Positions 17,959 to 27,502 are shown, counted from the stretch's first letter. The stretch: DNA of 64,000 nucleotides from [Scytonema hofmanni] UTEX 2349 (GCF_000582685.1 NZ_KK073769.1:378837-442836), one strand, 5' to 3'. Notes: generated from the letters alone by a model not told the origin. Made by a program: numbers and translations.

Positions 17959-18825
17959 TTAACTTTGCTCAGATTTGGACTCGTTAGATGCAGTTGATTC
18001 TGTCTTCTGTGACTGCTTCTCTTCCGTTTGTTGCAGTTGCTGGAGATGAATGTTATTCACTTGAATAATAAACTGTTCTATTGCCTGACTTGCCTTCTGT
18101 TGCCGTTCAGTTTCGTCAGACACATCATAGCAACGATAAGACTGAGTTACTCCTAATATAAACTTCTCTTGTTCAGCCTCTAACAATTCAATGGCTGTGT
18201 TAGCAGCAAGCGCATTCTTCTGAAAAGGAAAAGAGGTAACTATACTGGCAACTATAGAGGCAATAGCCGGACAGATTACGGGTAGCCACTTGAGCCAAGC
18301 TTGTCCTGCTTCCAATTTGTCTACCAAAACTAAAATTGGTGTGACTCCTGATAAAATAACAGTTGCAATTTGCAAAACATAGTAAAGGTTTCTCGATAGA
18401 TTGCGAGTTTTTTTATAATCGTCAATCATATCTTGGCAATACTGTAAAGCTTTTGCTCTTGCGGGAGTGAACGTATTTTTCTCCAAGGAATTGTTATTAC
18501 TCAACAGAGAAGTATATATTTCAGCTTTTTGGATAATACCATACTGGTTAGCCGCATTCTTAGATTCTTCAAATGCTTGTTTGTTGATGAGTAACAAAAA
18601 AATCGAAATAGTCAGAGAAATGGCTCCAGCAATTACAGCATTTTTATTATCTGGTAACAGAATAATAATTATGCCAGAACTGATAATAGCAGCTAGTAAT
18701 AAATACTCAAGCGCCTTCAAGGTAAATAAGATTTTTTGACCTGATGAAGAGGATGAGTTTTCTTCCATAGAGGAATTTCCTCTCTGGTTTTTCTGTTCAA
18801 CAGTAGTTATTTCAGAGCTAGTCAT
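17959..18825 (-). CDS. DUF4231 / SLATT-like two-helix membrane protein
   Basis: The product has 288 residues. Two pairs of hydrophobic helices stand out: YLLLAAIISSGIIIILL with AVIAGAISLTISIFLLLI near residues 38-85, and LYYVLQIATVILSGVTPILVL with LPVICPAIASIVASIVTS near 145-200. Between and after them are soluble helices (AANTAIELLEAEQEKF, then TERQQKASQAIEQF), and the tail is Gln/Glu/Ser-rich. This arrangement is that of the DUF4231/SLATT group, proposed as membrane effectors in stress or phage response. No sensor partner is adjacent, so the role here is open. Confidence 0.65.
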   Translation of the reverse strand: MTSSEITTVEQKNQRGNSSMEENSSSSSGQKILFTLKALEYLLLAAIISSGIIIILLPDNKNAVIAGAISLTISIFLLLINKQAFEESKNAANQYGIIQKAEIYTSLLSNNNSLEKNTFTPARAKALQYCQDMIDDYKKTRNLSRNLYYVLQIATVILSGVTPILVLVDKLEAGQAWLKWLPVICPAIASIVASIVTSFPFQKNALAANTAIELLEAEQEKFILGVTQSYRCYDVSDETERQQKASQAIEQFIIQVNNIHLQQLQQTEEKQSQKTESTASNESKSEQS

Positions 18826-19000
18826 TGCCTTGTACTCAATTTGTTATCAGTTGAAATGTAGCAGATTATCATGGATAAATTCGCCTCTATTAATAAGGGC
18901 GTATATATATGATATCGACATTTCAAAAATCCGCATCCGGAGTATTGTCTTATTATAATAAGTATTATCTGTCAATATAATTATTAGTTATCAAATATAC

Positions 19001-19465
19001 TTATGTCTCCGTTATTTGCCAGTTTACCTTCCAGTTGAGCGAAAAATTCCACATGGTAACACAAATAATTGCTATCAATTTTGCCATGTATTCATTCATC
19101 TCGAATTTATAAAACAACAAATTCACAATTAAAGTATTGAAAATCAGTCCCAAAAAACAAATTAGGTTGAACTTGAAAAAACGTTGCAACCGCTGAGTGC
19201 CTAATTGTTGCTGAACAGACACATCACCAAAAGTCCATACATCATTCCATAAAAAATTATTAATGATTGCCACTTCTGTTGAAAGTATTGCACTCGGAGT
19301 TAACACCCAACCCAACAGAGTATGCAGAACATAAAATCCTCCCAAGTCTACAAATACACCACTTAAACCTACTATGGCAAAACGAATCAGCCGACTTAGA
19401 AACACCCAAGAAAGACTTAAGCGGAGTCGGTTTATTAAATTGTTAATCTCCTGATAGTAATTCAT
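19001..19465 (-). CDS. GtrA-like membrane protein
   Basis: The product has 154 residues and four membrane segments. The start RFAIVGLSGVFVDLGGFYVL and the conserved NNFLWNDVWTFGD, followed by RLQRFFKFNLICFLGLIFN, are the GtrA family pattern. GtrA-like proteins are thought to help move or flip polyprenyl-linked sugars for surface polysaccharides. A glycosyltransferase-39-like gene lies 1.9 kb upstream on the same strand, which fits that role. Certain as to family, uncertain as to substrate. Confidence 0.88.
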   Translation of the reverse strand: MNYYQEINNLINRLRLSLSWVFLSRLIRFAIVGLSGVFVDLGGFYVLHTLLGWVLTPSAILSTEVAIINNFLWNDVWTFGDVSVQQQLGTQRLQRFFKFNLICFLGLIFNTLIVNLLFYKFEMNEYMAKLIAIICVTMWNFSLNWKVNWQITET

Positions 19466-19650
19466 TCAGTATATTCTCTCTTGATTTTTTTATTTTATCA
19501 CTATCACTTATCTTTATAATTTAACTTGTTCCTCTGTCCCGAAAAAATCCATAACTCTGTCCAAAAACAGTTTAACAAATAAGTGATAGTCGATATCATC
19601 GAATCAGGCACTTATATCCAAGCTTTTTGATTGACTAAGGAGTTAAAATT

Positions 19651-20196
19651 TCACATGAAGTAGCTTTGAGGAAACTTTTCTGTAATCATCATTATAGGTT
19701 TCCGATTAGAAAAAACGCGGTAAGTACGAAAAAGCAATTGGTCTTTTGGTTCGGTATCTATAAAATAAGCAGACAGTTCATTAGCTGGTTCTTTGCCCGA
19801 CTCAATAATCTCTTTAAAAGTTTCCAATCTGAATTGGAACCAAAGATGACCTATCGGTGTTTTAGATTTTAATAATCCATTTTTAAAATCTTTATCGAGC
19901 CTTCCAAGAACAATTTTTGATTCGGCATAAAGTAAATTTTTTCTACTATTTTCTCCTTGTAAAAATATTTTTCTATTAATGATTTCGCTACCTTGTTCTA
20001 ACTCTAATATCGGAATCTCTTGGGTAGTAACTTCTACTTTCTCGGATATTTTTAAGACTTGAATATGTTCCAATAAATACGCTTCTAATATGTCTGTCAA
20101 GGTTCCATCAGTTATCAAGATAATTCTTTGTAAATAACTAAGATTAGACAAATCTATATGATTGTATTTTAACATTTTTTGCAAATCATTTTTCAT
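19651..20196 (-). CDS. chorismate pyruvate-lyase family protein (DUF98)
   Basis: I choose the ATG at 20196; the longer frame from 20211 starts with TTG. The product has 181 residues. LSYLQRIILITDGTLTDILEAY is the family's opening, followed by IINRKIFLQG, YAESKIVLGRL and a C-terminal LLFRTYRVFSNRKPIMMITE. Members release pyruvate from chorismate to give 4-hydroxybenzoate, used for quinone head groups or phenolic glycolipids. Its presence among glycan-type genes of an excisable element suggests a specialised phenolic product. Catalysis is inferred. Confidence 0.75.
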   Translation of the reverse strand: MKNDLQKMLKYNHIDLSNLSYLQRIILITDGTLTDILEAYLLEHIQVLKISEKVEVTTQEIPILELEQGSEIINRKIFLQGENSRKNLLYAESKIVLGRLDKDFKNGLLKSKTPIGHLWFQFRLETFKEIIESGKEPANELSAYFIDTEPKDQLLFRTYRVFSNRKPIMMITEKFPQSYFM

Positions 20197-20306
20197 TATT
20201 TGTAGCTTCAATTTCTATTTTTGGTATTGCTCTTTGCTTCAAATCGTTTAGATATTTTAGATTAAAAAACATCTTTTTCGTGTCACTTTTATCGATCTGG
20301 ACACCA

Positions 20307-20906
20307 CTATATCGATTCTACCAGCCAGGTGATGTTTGTCCGCACTACCTTGGCAGGAATGCCTATGGCAAGTGAGTTAGATGGGATTGTTTTAGTAACA
20401 ATTGATCTCGCACCAATTACCGTATCAGAACCGATGTCCGCACCTTTTAACACCATCACTTCGCGGGTGAGCCAAACGCGATCGCCAATCTCGATATTCT
20501 CATCAGGGTTAATGCGATCGCCTTCCGCATTCAAAATCGAATGGCTATCTGTTGTGCGGATATCAGTCAAATCAGCTATCACACACCCCTCACCAATTCT
20601 AATTCGTGTTCCTCCATGTGCAACCAGACGGACATTCTCTGAAATCTGTGTTCGACTGCCGACTATAATTTCATTACCATTACCGAACATTTCCATAAAG
20701 CCACCGATAATACAATTTTTTCCGATGGAAAGTATATTGTCATTCCCATGAATAACAATTTGTAAATTGTAAAGCTTTGTCCCACTTGCTATGACAACGC
20801 GGTTATTAGTTCCTTTAATCTCGATACGTCGATTAATCCCCACTTTGTCATACCAGTGATGCTTGCTTTGCAGCCAAAGCAGAAGTTGACTAAAACTCTT
20901 ATTCAT
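20307..20906 (-). CDS. left-handed beta-helix acyltransferase (hexapeptide repeat)
   Basis: The product has 199 residues. Hexapeptide turns run through the whole protein, for example IVIHGNDNILSIGKNCIIGG, then RIRIGEGCVIADLTDI, and end in the usual VLKGADIGSDTVIGARSIV and PSNSLAIGIPAKVVR. The TTDSHSIL stretch with a histidine resembles the active-site loop of sugar O-acetyltransferases. It follows a truncated relative by six bases. A role in decorating a surface glycan is inferred. Confidence 0.82.
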   Translation of the reverse strand: MNKSFSQLLLWLQSKHHWYDKVGINRRIEIKGTNNRVVIASGTKLYNLQIVIHGNDNILSIGKNCIIGGFMEMFGNGNEIIVGSRTQISENVRLVAHGGTRIRIGEGCVIADLTDIRTTDSHSILNAEGDRINPDENIEIGDRVWLTREVMVLKGADIGSDTVIGARSIVTKTIPSNSLAIGIPAKVVRTNITWLVESI

Positions 20907-20912
20907 GGTTGA

Positions 20913-21197
20913 TTAGTCTCCTTCATCCCACATTGTCAAGGATACATGATTGCCATTAGCAACACAATCGCTTTGAAACTCTATGCTATTACCGCTGCCT
21001 TTGATCACAATATCGTAATTCAATATCTTTGCATTTTCCGCAATATTCAGACTGTTATCGACTTTTGGAATTACGATTCTTGTTCTTAATATATATCCCG
21101 CGCAGTGGAAGACAGATTCTTTTGCAACCTCAATTTTGTTCGACCAGTGATAGTAATTTTTCATCCTATCCAGAAAAATTTCCCATTTTGAATTCAT
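20913..21197 (-). pseudogene. truncated hexapeptide acyltransferase (N-terminal part)
   Basis: The 94-residue frame has the same start as its downstream neighbour (WSNKIEVAKESVFHC against WYDKVGINRRIEIKG) and the first helix coils (NSLNIAENAKILNYDIVIKG), then ends at SLTMWDEGD where the neighbour continues with its catalytic loop. It is best read as a partial duplicate of the acyltransferase. It could still be a small beta-helix protein. Confidence 0.6.
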
Positions 21198-21380
21198 GCT
21201 AAATTTTACCCTTTTGTTAGAATTTTATCTAGATAAGTCGGCAAAAAAATTCAATGTATGTGAATAATTTTAAATTGCAGGTGCATAAAACCTCACCGCC
21301 TTCCCCTCTCCTTGTTAAGGCACGGGTGTCCGGAACGGACGGGGTAAGGTTCTGTATCCAAGTGCAACCCGCTATAGTGT

Positions 21381-23018
21381 TCACATTTTCTCAACTTTGT
21401 CAAATTCCCACAAACCTCCAGGTGGCGAATTAAGTACTTTAATTACTTTCAAGTGATAGCTTTTATCCTGCTCCAGTTGATGAAATAGACTGCTATTATT
21501 TTGCATAAATAAAATCTGGTTATATTCTTGAGGAATCGGCACCAGTTCAGCATCTGCTATTGGCAGTAGGCGAACTTTTGGTAAATAATGACTTAAGGTT
21601 AAGATTCCTCCTAAATTAACAGGAGAGTCATTAATTACCAGTAAAGGTCTCTCTAATTGATTGATAACTTGATATGTTTCCTTGATAAATTGACTATCTG
21701 ATTGCGTCCACCAATTCTCAGCTTGAAAAAACCTAAGATCAGAAACCAACCCGGCTATTAATAATCCTAATATCATGAATTGAGCGATTTTTTGTCGCCA
21801 AGTCTGTTCTTGGAAAATATAAAAAGCTAAAACATAGGCGACAAGAATTTCTAGGCTGAGATATAAAGGCAACTGGTAGCGAACTTGAAGGGAGCGAAAT
21901 CCTCCAAAAAGCAGGTCATATATCACTAATAATAGGCTAGTAAATCCTCCCAATAAAAAAATCAATAAACTTGTTTTATTTTGAACAACTTTTACGAAAA
22001 ATAATATCAAGTAAATAATCAAAACTAAACTGAATATTAATGCCGGAATACTATAAAATAAAGAACCTTCCACAGCCAAACTATTAAATGCTACTGTATC
22101 TAAAGTTAAATTAAGATCCAAAAATGTTCGGGTAACTCGAATTAGAAAAATAGCGATTAGCTCGAAAGGATTATTTATCCATCTTATTGTAAACCCTGAA
22201 GTTAGCTCTAGCGCTGTACTAAGATGGGTGATGAGTACAATCAGCCATGGTAAAAGCATTAAGAAGCCAGCAACAGTACCAAGTAAATAATTGAGGAAGG
22301 TTTTGGTGAAGCGAAAGTGTTGTTGAATAACTACATAAATACCATGAGCTATCATTACCAAAACTGTGAATAAATGGGTGTATAATCCCAAGGCTAAAGT
22401 TAGGGTATACACAGCCCAATTTACTTTATTTTCTTGTCTGATAGCTCGCAATAAAGCAGCACTCGATACTAAAATTCCTACCATCCACAAACTGTATTGA
22501 CGTGCTTCTTGAGCAAAGAAGAGCTGCAAGGGAGAAACGGCAATCAATGCCATCGCAACCCATCCCACAACTGGTGACTCAAACAACTCTAAACATAGCC
22601 AATAGACGCTGGGAAATATCAACAGACTGATGAGTGCTGACAAACTCCTCACCCCGGTAGGCGAATCTCCAAATACTTGCACCCACAATCTCACCATGAC
22701 GTAATATAAGGGGGGATGCTGCGGGTCTGAGGTGATTAAGTAATTCAGCGTATCAGCCACACCATGCTCTGGATTAATGTGTTGATATTTGTCGAAGGTG
22801 GTAATAGGAATTGTGTCTTGATGATGAGAAACTTCCTGTCTTAGCTCGGCTACCGTGTTACCAGAAATTGCTACGGATGTCCAAGATTCATCACAGCAGT
22901 ATGTTTTTTGCCCTAGATGGGCAAAGCGAAAGAAAATGCCTAACCCCATCAAGATTATTACTAAGATTTTTAACCAAGTCGGGGGATTTGCTTTTACTAG
23001 TAATTGCGGTTTATCCAT
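21381..23018 (-). CDS. GT39/ArnT-like membrane glycosyltransferase
   Basis: The product has 545 residues and about 11 membrane segments. Near residue 42 is YCCDESWTSVAI, with the acidic D-E pair used by GT-C enzymes as the catalytic site in the first external loop, followed by PQHPPLYYVMVRLWVQVFGDSPTGVRS, which is the conserved second motif. The last 100 residues form a soluble domain. It should transfer a sugar from a polyprenyl-phosphate carrier outside the cytoplasmic membrane. Together with GtrA this makes a glycan modification set. Confidence 0.85.
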   Translation of the reverse strand: MDKPQLLVKANPPTWLKILVIILMGLGIFFRFAHLGQKTYCCDESWTSVAISGNTVAELRQEVSHHQDTIPITTFDKYQHINPEHGVADTLNYLITSDPQHPPLYYVMVRLWVQVFGDSPTGVRSLSALISLLIFPSVYWLCLELFESPVVGWVAMALIAVSPLQLFFAQEARQYSLWMVGILVSSAALLRAIRQENKVNWAVYTLTLALGLYTHLFTVLVMIAHGIYVVIQQHFRFTKTFLNYLLGTVAGFLMLLPWLIVLITHLSTALELTSGFTIRWINNPFELIAIFLIRVTRTFLDLNLTLDTVAFNSLAVEGSLFYSIPALIFSLVLIIYLILFFVKVVQNKTSLLIFLLGGFTSLLLVIYDLLFGGFRSLQVRYQLPLYLSLEILVAYVLAFYIFQEQTWRQKIAQFMILGLLIAGLVSDLRFFQAENWWTQSDSQFIKETYQVINQLERPLLVINDSPVNLGGILTLSHYLPKVRLLPIADAELVPIPQEYNQILFMQNNSSLFHQLEQDKSYHLKVIKVLNSPPGGLWEFDKVEKM

Positions 23019-23035
23019 TTATTGCACCTGATTGA

Positions 23036-23175
23036 ACGACCGCATTTTTGGGAAATTTAGCATCGTGCTTTTTCCTAGAAAAACGTTCTTCCTGCGCTGC
23101 GGCAACAATCTCACCATGCACAACTAAAGCAGCGGCGCTATCGTGATAGTAGGCTGAAATTCCGAGAATCTGCAT
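23036..23175 (-). pseudogene. carbamoyltransferase (NodU/CmcH family) gene stub
   Basis: The minus strand reads MQILGISAYYHDSAAALVVH and then GEIVAAAQEERFSRKKHDAK and FPKNAV, the well-conserved start of NodU/CmcH carbamoyltransferases. The homology stops at about residue 47 just upstream of the GT39 gene, so some 550 residues are missing. It shows that a carbamoylated product gene set once stood here. Confidence 0.85.
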
Positions 23176-23334
23176 TTTCACAAACCGTGGGTAATTGACA
23201 CCTGGTCAAAAATTTTGGTCTGTTACCAAGAGCGCTAACAGCAACTGATGTACCAGGTTGTTTTCTCAGTTACTGAGATTTTATCCGTAGTTATTGCCCA
23301 ATGACTAAAGTCGAGTTTGGGAAACTACTGATAA

Positions 23335-24360
23335 TCAATTTTTTTTTGCAACCACGACTATATCATTCAAATACATCTTCTTTAACGTCTCATTTTGATT
23401 GACTTGGTGTTCAAGCTCTAATATCTCAGCAACACTCTCGATTGGTTTGATTGGTCGACAGAGACGGGCTTGAATTTGCGGGATTTCGATATATGTGCCG
23501 ACCTCCATAGTTTTATGAGTATAAAACTCAGAATGATATGCCTCCCATTGCTTGATGGTAAATAGCGGTGTAGTTGGAAGTTGATAAAATTCTGATTGAG
23601 ATTTAAACTCATCTCCAAATGTCTCTTGCAATGTCGGATTAAACGGATTGGCAAGGAGAGTTTGGTACAGGTCAAAGGGCATGTATCGAACCCCTAATCC
23701 TGTGGAATGCCCATTTTTACAAATATCGGAAAATTCTTCCCGTGTAATCAGAATATATCGTTGATCAAACTCTTTCTTGGCACGGAAGTGATAGAGAATG
23801 GGAGACTTGCAAGCAAATATCATTAAAGAGCCGTTCGGTTTCAGAAAATTATAAAAAGCAGCAATACTCTCTTGAATAATGTCCAAAGAAATATGTTCAA
23901 AAATATGCGAACAAACGATCAAATCAAAAGTCCCATATTCCGATATTGCATTGCTTTGCATTACATCATTGAGGAGATGGACTTTCTCACTTTTTAGTGG
24001 TGATGAATGTATTTCTTGGAGCAAGCGTTCGTATTCATCGGTTTGTACAAAGTCATCATCCTGTAATTTTTTTAATAGTTCTTGGTCTTCGCTGATTAGA
24101 CACTTGGCTACCACTGAAGCGTGCAAGAATCTCTTTAGATCTGGTTCGACCATAACAATCTTTTTAGCTGACCAGAGACGAGGAAGTAGTCTTCCTAGTC
24201 CACATCCAGCATCAAGAATAACTGCGTCAGGGGTGATCAAATCCTGAATGTTATTAGCCCAGACTTCCCGATCTCTAGCTTTCCAAGCTTCATGAGCCAG
24301 ATCTGTAACCCACTGGTGTGGGTCAACTGTTTCGTAAACAGTAGCAGTAATTTTTTCCAT
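23335..24360 (-). CDS. class I SAM-dependent methyltransferase
   Basis: The product has 341 residues. The SAM site is AVILDAGCGLGRLLPRLWSA (residues 46-65), followed by VMVEPDLKRFL; the post-motifs are FDLIVCSHIFEHISLDII and FLKPNGSLMIFAC. A long C-terminal domain with YHFRAKKEFDQRYILITREE and an Ile/Arg-rich tail is not one I recognise. It sits upstream of the GT39 gene on the same strand. It probably methylates a sugar or a phenolic acceptor in this set; that is inference. Confidence 0.8.
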   Translation of the reverse strand: MEKITATVYETVDPHQWVTDLAHEAWKARDREVWANNIQDLITPDAVILDAGCGLGRLLPRLWSAKKIVMVEPDLKRFLHASVVAKCLISEDQELLKKLQDDDFVQTDEYERLLQEIHSSPLKSEKVHLLNDVMQSNAISEYGTFDLIVCSHIFEHISLDIIQESIAAFYNFLKPNGSLMIFACKSPILYHFRAKKEFDQRYILITREEFSDICKNGHSTGLGVRYMPFDLYQTLLANPFNPTLQETFGDEFKSQSEFYQLPTTPLFTIKQWEAYHSEFYTHKTMEVGTYIEIPQIQARLCRPIKPIESVAEILELEHQVNQNETLKKMYLNDIVVVAKKN

Positions 24361-24595
24361 TTAAAAATACCTCATAACTGAGTGGAGCATAAATCAATTA
24401 GATTAGCTCTGTCAAGCTACTGGTGTTCCAAAGTTGAAGGTGGCGTTATATAAGCTCTTTAAATATTTGAAAAATTTTCAAATATTTGGTTAACAGCGTT
24501 GCTAAGACAATCGTCAGAAAAAACAATAATAAAACTTGAGCATTAGTTGAAAATGGAAAAACTTTAATCTGCAATAGGTAGAAAGAGCCATGTAA

Positions 24596-24707
24596 TACCA
24601 ATTCTTTATGAGGCTGCGCTTAATAACCCGACGAGTAAACTCGCGGCTACACGTACAAAGCCCACCTGCGTGGGCTAAATTAGGCGCAGCTTCACACAGA
24701 AATGGTA
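24596..24707. mobile_element. 112-bp inverted-repeat element, family A copy 2 (inverted)
   Basis: It is the same length as the copy at 3516-3627 and reads in the opposite direction, from TACCAATTCT to AGAAATGGTA. The interior differs mainly in the loop of the GCCCAC hairpin. No clean target duplication is visible. Confidence 0.8.
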
Positions 24708-25097
24708 CAAGCAATTTTTGCTCATGGTTTTTTGAAAATATTGCCCGGTAATACTTCCAAAGAATAATTAAGGTTGGTTCTCACACTAAATATACTACAG
24801 CATTCCAAATTTCATAGAAAGATAACTTTTATACCTCATAGAATTTAGTGTTTTGTCAACCCCCCTTGGGCTGCTACTTTATACTTATTCAGGAAATATA
24901 ATTTATGGTTATATTTTTTACATAAGATTCCAAAAATAAAACATTGATGATGTATCTCAAATTATTTAAAGTATGTATCGCACCCCGGAACAACTAGCTC
25001 ATTTGCTGTCAGTACCCCCATCTCTGCAAATAAATGCAGATATCCTGAAAGCAGTATGCAAAAGCTGTTCTGTCAACTTAAGCGATCGCGGTCTATT

Positions 25098-25203
25098 ATA
25101 TCATGTCCGGTCAAACAGCCATAATAAAAGAACCCCTCCCCAACCCGGACCGCTGGCGGGTGGGGTTCTTCATGAATTATGGGTAAGCTACCGCACATGA
25201 TAT
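25098..25203. mobile_element. 106-bp inverted-repeat element, family B copy 2 (inverted)
   Basis: It has 13-bp ends ATATCATGTCCGG and CCGCACATGATAT. The interior, with CCATAATAAAAGAACCCC and GGGGTTCTTCATGAATTATGG, is the inverse of the copy at 3763-3888. Confidence 0.8.
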
Positions 25204-25677
25204 TAGTTACATTTATAGTTTCCACCTCTATTGCAGGTACACTCTTATCTTCCAAGCTAAGAGTAGCGTAGTATCTATCTGCCTTTTTTGTGATAGAGCA
25301 AGTCTTAACATAGTGTTATTGTCGTTTGTTGGTCACTTCCGACGCTCGATGACTCGCTAACGCTACGCTATCATTGCCCACCTTATATCTTGCCACTGAT
25401 TCCGGGTACGGAATTCAGATGGGGGACTTACGGTGACAGAGTTAAAAAATATCGTAGAGACGTTACATGTAACGTCTTTACAGTATGTGTGATTTGCCGG
25501 ATTTGATGTAATATCATGTCCAGTAAATTACTTAAAATATAAAGACGTTCCGACGGAACGTCTCTACGTATATTCGATTTGAGCGCAATCTGCAAATATG
25601 TCGCAATCTAAAAAGCTTATCGCTAACAGAAGTTTTTGACTTCGCAGTTATCGTCAAAGAAGCGATAAACATCAACT

Positions 25678-25821
25678 ATGAAACGTGAAACCCTAGCAGA
25701 ATTAGTTGCTCGTACTGTAATTGAGTTTGAGAAACGTGAGGCACTGCTACAAAAACAACAAGAGCCGGTACAACAGCAAAAACAGGACAAACCTAAACCC
25801 CGCAAGTCCAAAGCTGCCTAG
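25678..25821 (+). CDS. 47-residue charged protein convergent with the recombinase
   Basis: The small frame reads MKRETLAELVARTVIEFEKR, then a Gln-rich stretch EALLQKQQEPVQQQKQ and a basic end KPKPRKSKAA. The N-terminal part would be one amphipathic helix and the tail is DNA-binding-like in charge. It ends 90 bases before the end of the recombinase gene that faces it. The composition is typical of a real gene. Candidate roles are a recombination directionality factor or a small regulator; neither is shown. Confidence 0.6.
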   Translation: MKRETLAELVARTVIEFEKREALLQKQQEPVQQQKQDKPKPRKSKAA

Positions 25822-25911
25822 CCTAATAGACATCTCTAGAAAAGAGACGTAGCAATGCTACGTCTCTACAAGGGTTTCGGGCAACACATAATTAATTTCT
25901 ACTTTCTATGC

Positions 25912-27456
25912 CTAATATAAATGCAGTAATTTAACCCCAATGACTTTGTTGCCATCTACTATTATTTTTCTTATACACCCTTTAAGTAAAGCTTGTTTAT
26001 CTTGCGGTTCTAAACTTTGCCAATATCTCTGGTTTGAAAATGCCAAAACAATCCGTTCTTTGGCAATTAGGTATTGCTTAGAGGAGTCACTTGTGGTAGC
26101 GCAAGCATCTGCAATCTGGCTCAAAATATCTTCCTTCGCTTTTTCAATTGCTGGATTTGATGGTAAAGCATCCAGGATATTTAAAGATGCTCGCAGAGTT
26201 TTAACTTCTGCGGGTTCTTCTGTCACTTGAACTTCTTGCTCTACTAGTGCTGCTAACCTTTCAGCTTCCCGTACCAACCATTCGATAACTTGCTTTTCTA
26301 GTTCATCATTAGAAATCATCCGCTTGTTGTCGCAAGCTCCAGTCCGGTAAAAACTGCATTGGTAATGATGACGAATTAATCCGGTACGTTTTACCAATTT
26401 CTTGGATTGACGACTGTAAGCAGCCCCACAATGAGCGCATTTAACTATATTAGCAAATACGTTGGTGTATTTTTGTTCATTTGCCCAGCGATTATTGCGA
26501 TTTTGGCGAATCATCGCTTTTACCCGCTCGTGTTCCTCACGGGTAATAATAATTTCATCGTGAGTTTCCCAGGCAACTTCCCACTCATCAAAGGGCTTGC
26601 GATGCCCCCCACTGTACTGCACTGTATCATATGCTGTTCCCCCTGCATAGATGGGATTTACTAACTGCGATCGCAACCCAGAAATTGACCATTTCAATCC
26701 CGTATTCGGATAACGCAGATTTAGTCCAGATCCACGAGTTTTATTAATATTTTCAAACGCTATTTCTTCCTCTCCAAGTACATTATTTCTGTTATTTTTT
26801 GATTTGGAAACTGCCTGAGCCTGAATCCCAAAAATATCATGCAATTGTCTGGCAGTCTCTGACACTGTACCCACACTAAAAAAAATATCAAACACAAATC
26901 GCGCCAATTGGGAAACATTCATTTCTGACTTATTGGCAATTAAGCAAACGCACGGACGGTTATCTTTGATATACTTTTGTCCATCTGTTATATATCCTAA
27001 TGGTGCGTTCCAGTGGGGCTTTTTATTCGTCTTGCGAGTTTCGCGTTCCTTTTTTACCCGCATCGCTAACATTTTTACCTCATACTTTGCGGCTGCTAAC
27101 CGCACATCAATTGTTAGTTCCCCACCAATACTCGACATCTCAAACGGCTCATCAATTGCTGTCGGTTGGATACCCTTTTTCTTTAATGCATCCATCAACC
27201 GATAAAATATTATTGATGACGATGTTAAACGGTCGATGCGGATAAATAATAACTTTGAGACTTTACCAAAAGCGTTAGCATCCACATCCTCAATTAACTG
27301 CAAAAGACCTTTGCGCTTATCGCTAGTACGACTCTCGACATCGTAATATATTTTCGTGGCTCCAGCACTCCGCAAACGACGCATCTGTTTAATTAACGCT
27401 CCTTCATCCTCCGCTTGTTCGTCAGTCGATACCCTCGCATAAGCCCAAACTTCCAT
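25912..27456 (-). CDS. large serine recombinase of the nifK element (XisF-like)
   Basis: I choose the ATG at 27456 (GAGG eight bases before); a GTG nine bases earlier is possible. The product has 514 residues. The resolvase domain opens WAYARVSTDEQAEDEGA with the catalytic serine in RVS, and carries RIDRLTSSS and GGELTIDVRLAAAKYEVKML. The recombinase domain has NTGLKWSISGLRSQLVNPIY, the zinc ribbon CAHCGAAYSR and YQCSFYRTGACDNKRM, then a coiled coil and a short C-terminus. Length and layout are those of XisF of the Anabaena fdxN element. It should excise this element by acting on the two TCTTT junctions. Confidence 0.93.
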   Translation of the reverse strand: MEVWAYARVSTDEQAEDEGALIKQMRRLRSAGATKIYYDVESRTSDKRKGLLQLIEDVDANAFGKVSKLLFIRIDRLTSSSIIFYRLMDALKKKGIQPTAIDEPFEMSSIGGELTIDVRLAAAKYEVKMLAMRVKKERETRKTNKKPHWNAPLGYITDGQKYIKDNRPCVCLIANKSEMNVSQLARFVFDIFFSVGTVSETARQLHDIFGIQAQAVSKSKNNRNNVLGEEEIAFENINKTRGSGLNLRYPNTGLKWSISGLRSQLVNPIYAGGTAYDTVQYSGGHRKPFDEWEVAWETHDEIIITREEHERVKAMIRQNRNNRWANEQKYTNVFANIVKCAHCGAAYSRQSKKLVKRTGLIRHHYQCSFYRTGACDNKRMISNDELEKQVIEWLVREAERLAALVEQEVQVTEEPAEVKTLRASLNILDALPSNPAIEKAKEDILSQIADACATTSDSSKQYLIAKERIVLAFSNQRYWQSLEPQDKQALLKGCIRKIIVDGNKVIGVKLLHLY

Positions 27457-27472
27457 ATATCGCACCTCACAG

Positions 27473-27502
27473 CAATATATAAATGTTACCTGATAGTGAG
27501 CG
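27473..27502 (-). promoter_or_regulatory. possible recombinase promoter overlapping the junction arm
   Basis: On the minus strand TATATT stands about 20 bases before the recombinase start and a GCTCAC-like -35 lies 17 bases upstream of it, with the arm CTATCAGGTAAC between. Binding of the recombinase there could shut the promoter. This is a weak, by-eye call. Confidence 0.3.

Larger units (their letters stand above)
24361..25677. other. gene-poor 1.3-kb stretch of the nifK element
   Basis: Contains the two inverted-repeat elements listed separately, two GACGTTCC/GACGTTAC-type hairpins (about 25461-25492 and 25541-25575) and no convincing gene. An open frame at 24973 starts plausibly but runs straight into the element at 25098. 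Confidence 0.6.

Noticed and set aside
24973..25200. 75-residue open frame starting MYRTPEQLAHLLSV
   Set aside because: The first 40 residues look plausible, but the frame then runs through the whole family B element. At most a gene start destroyed by the insertion.
11500..25900. xisH or xisI homologues for the serine recombinase
   Set aside because: None of the proteins in the nifK element resembles them.
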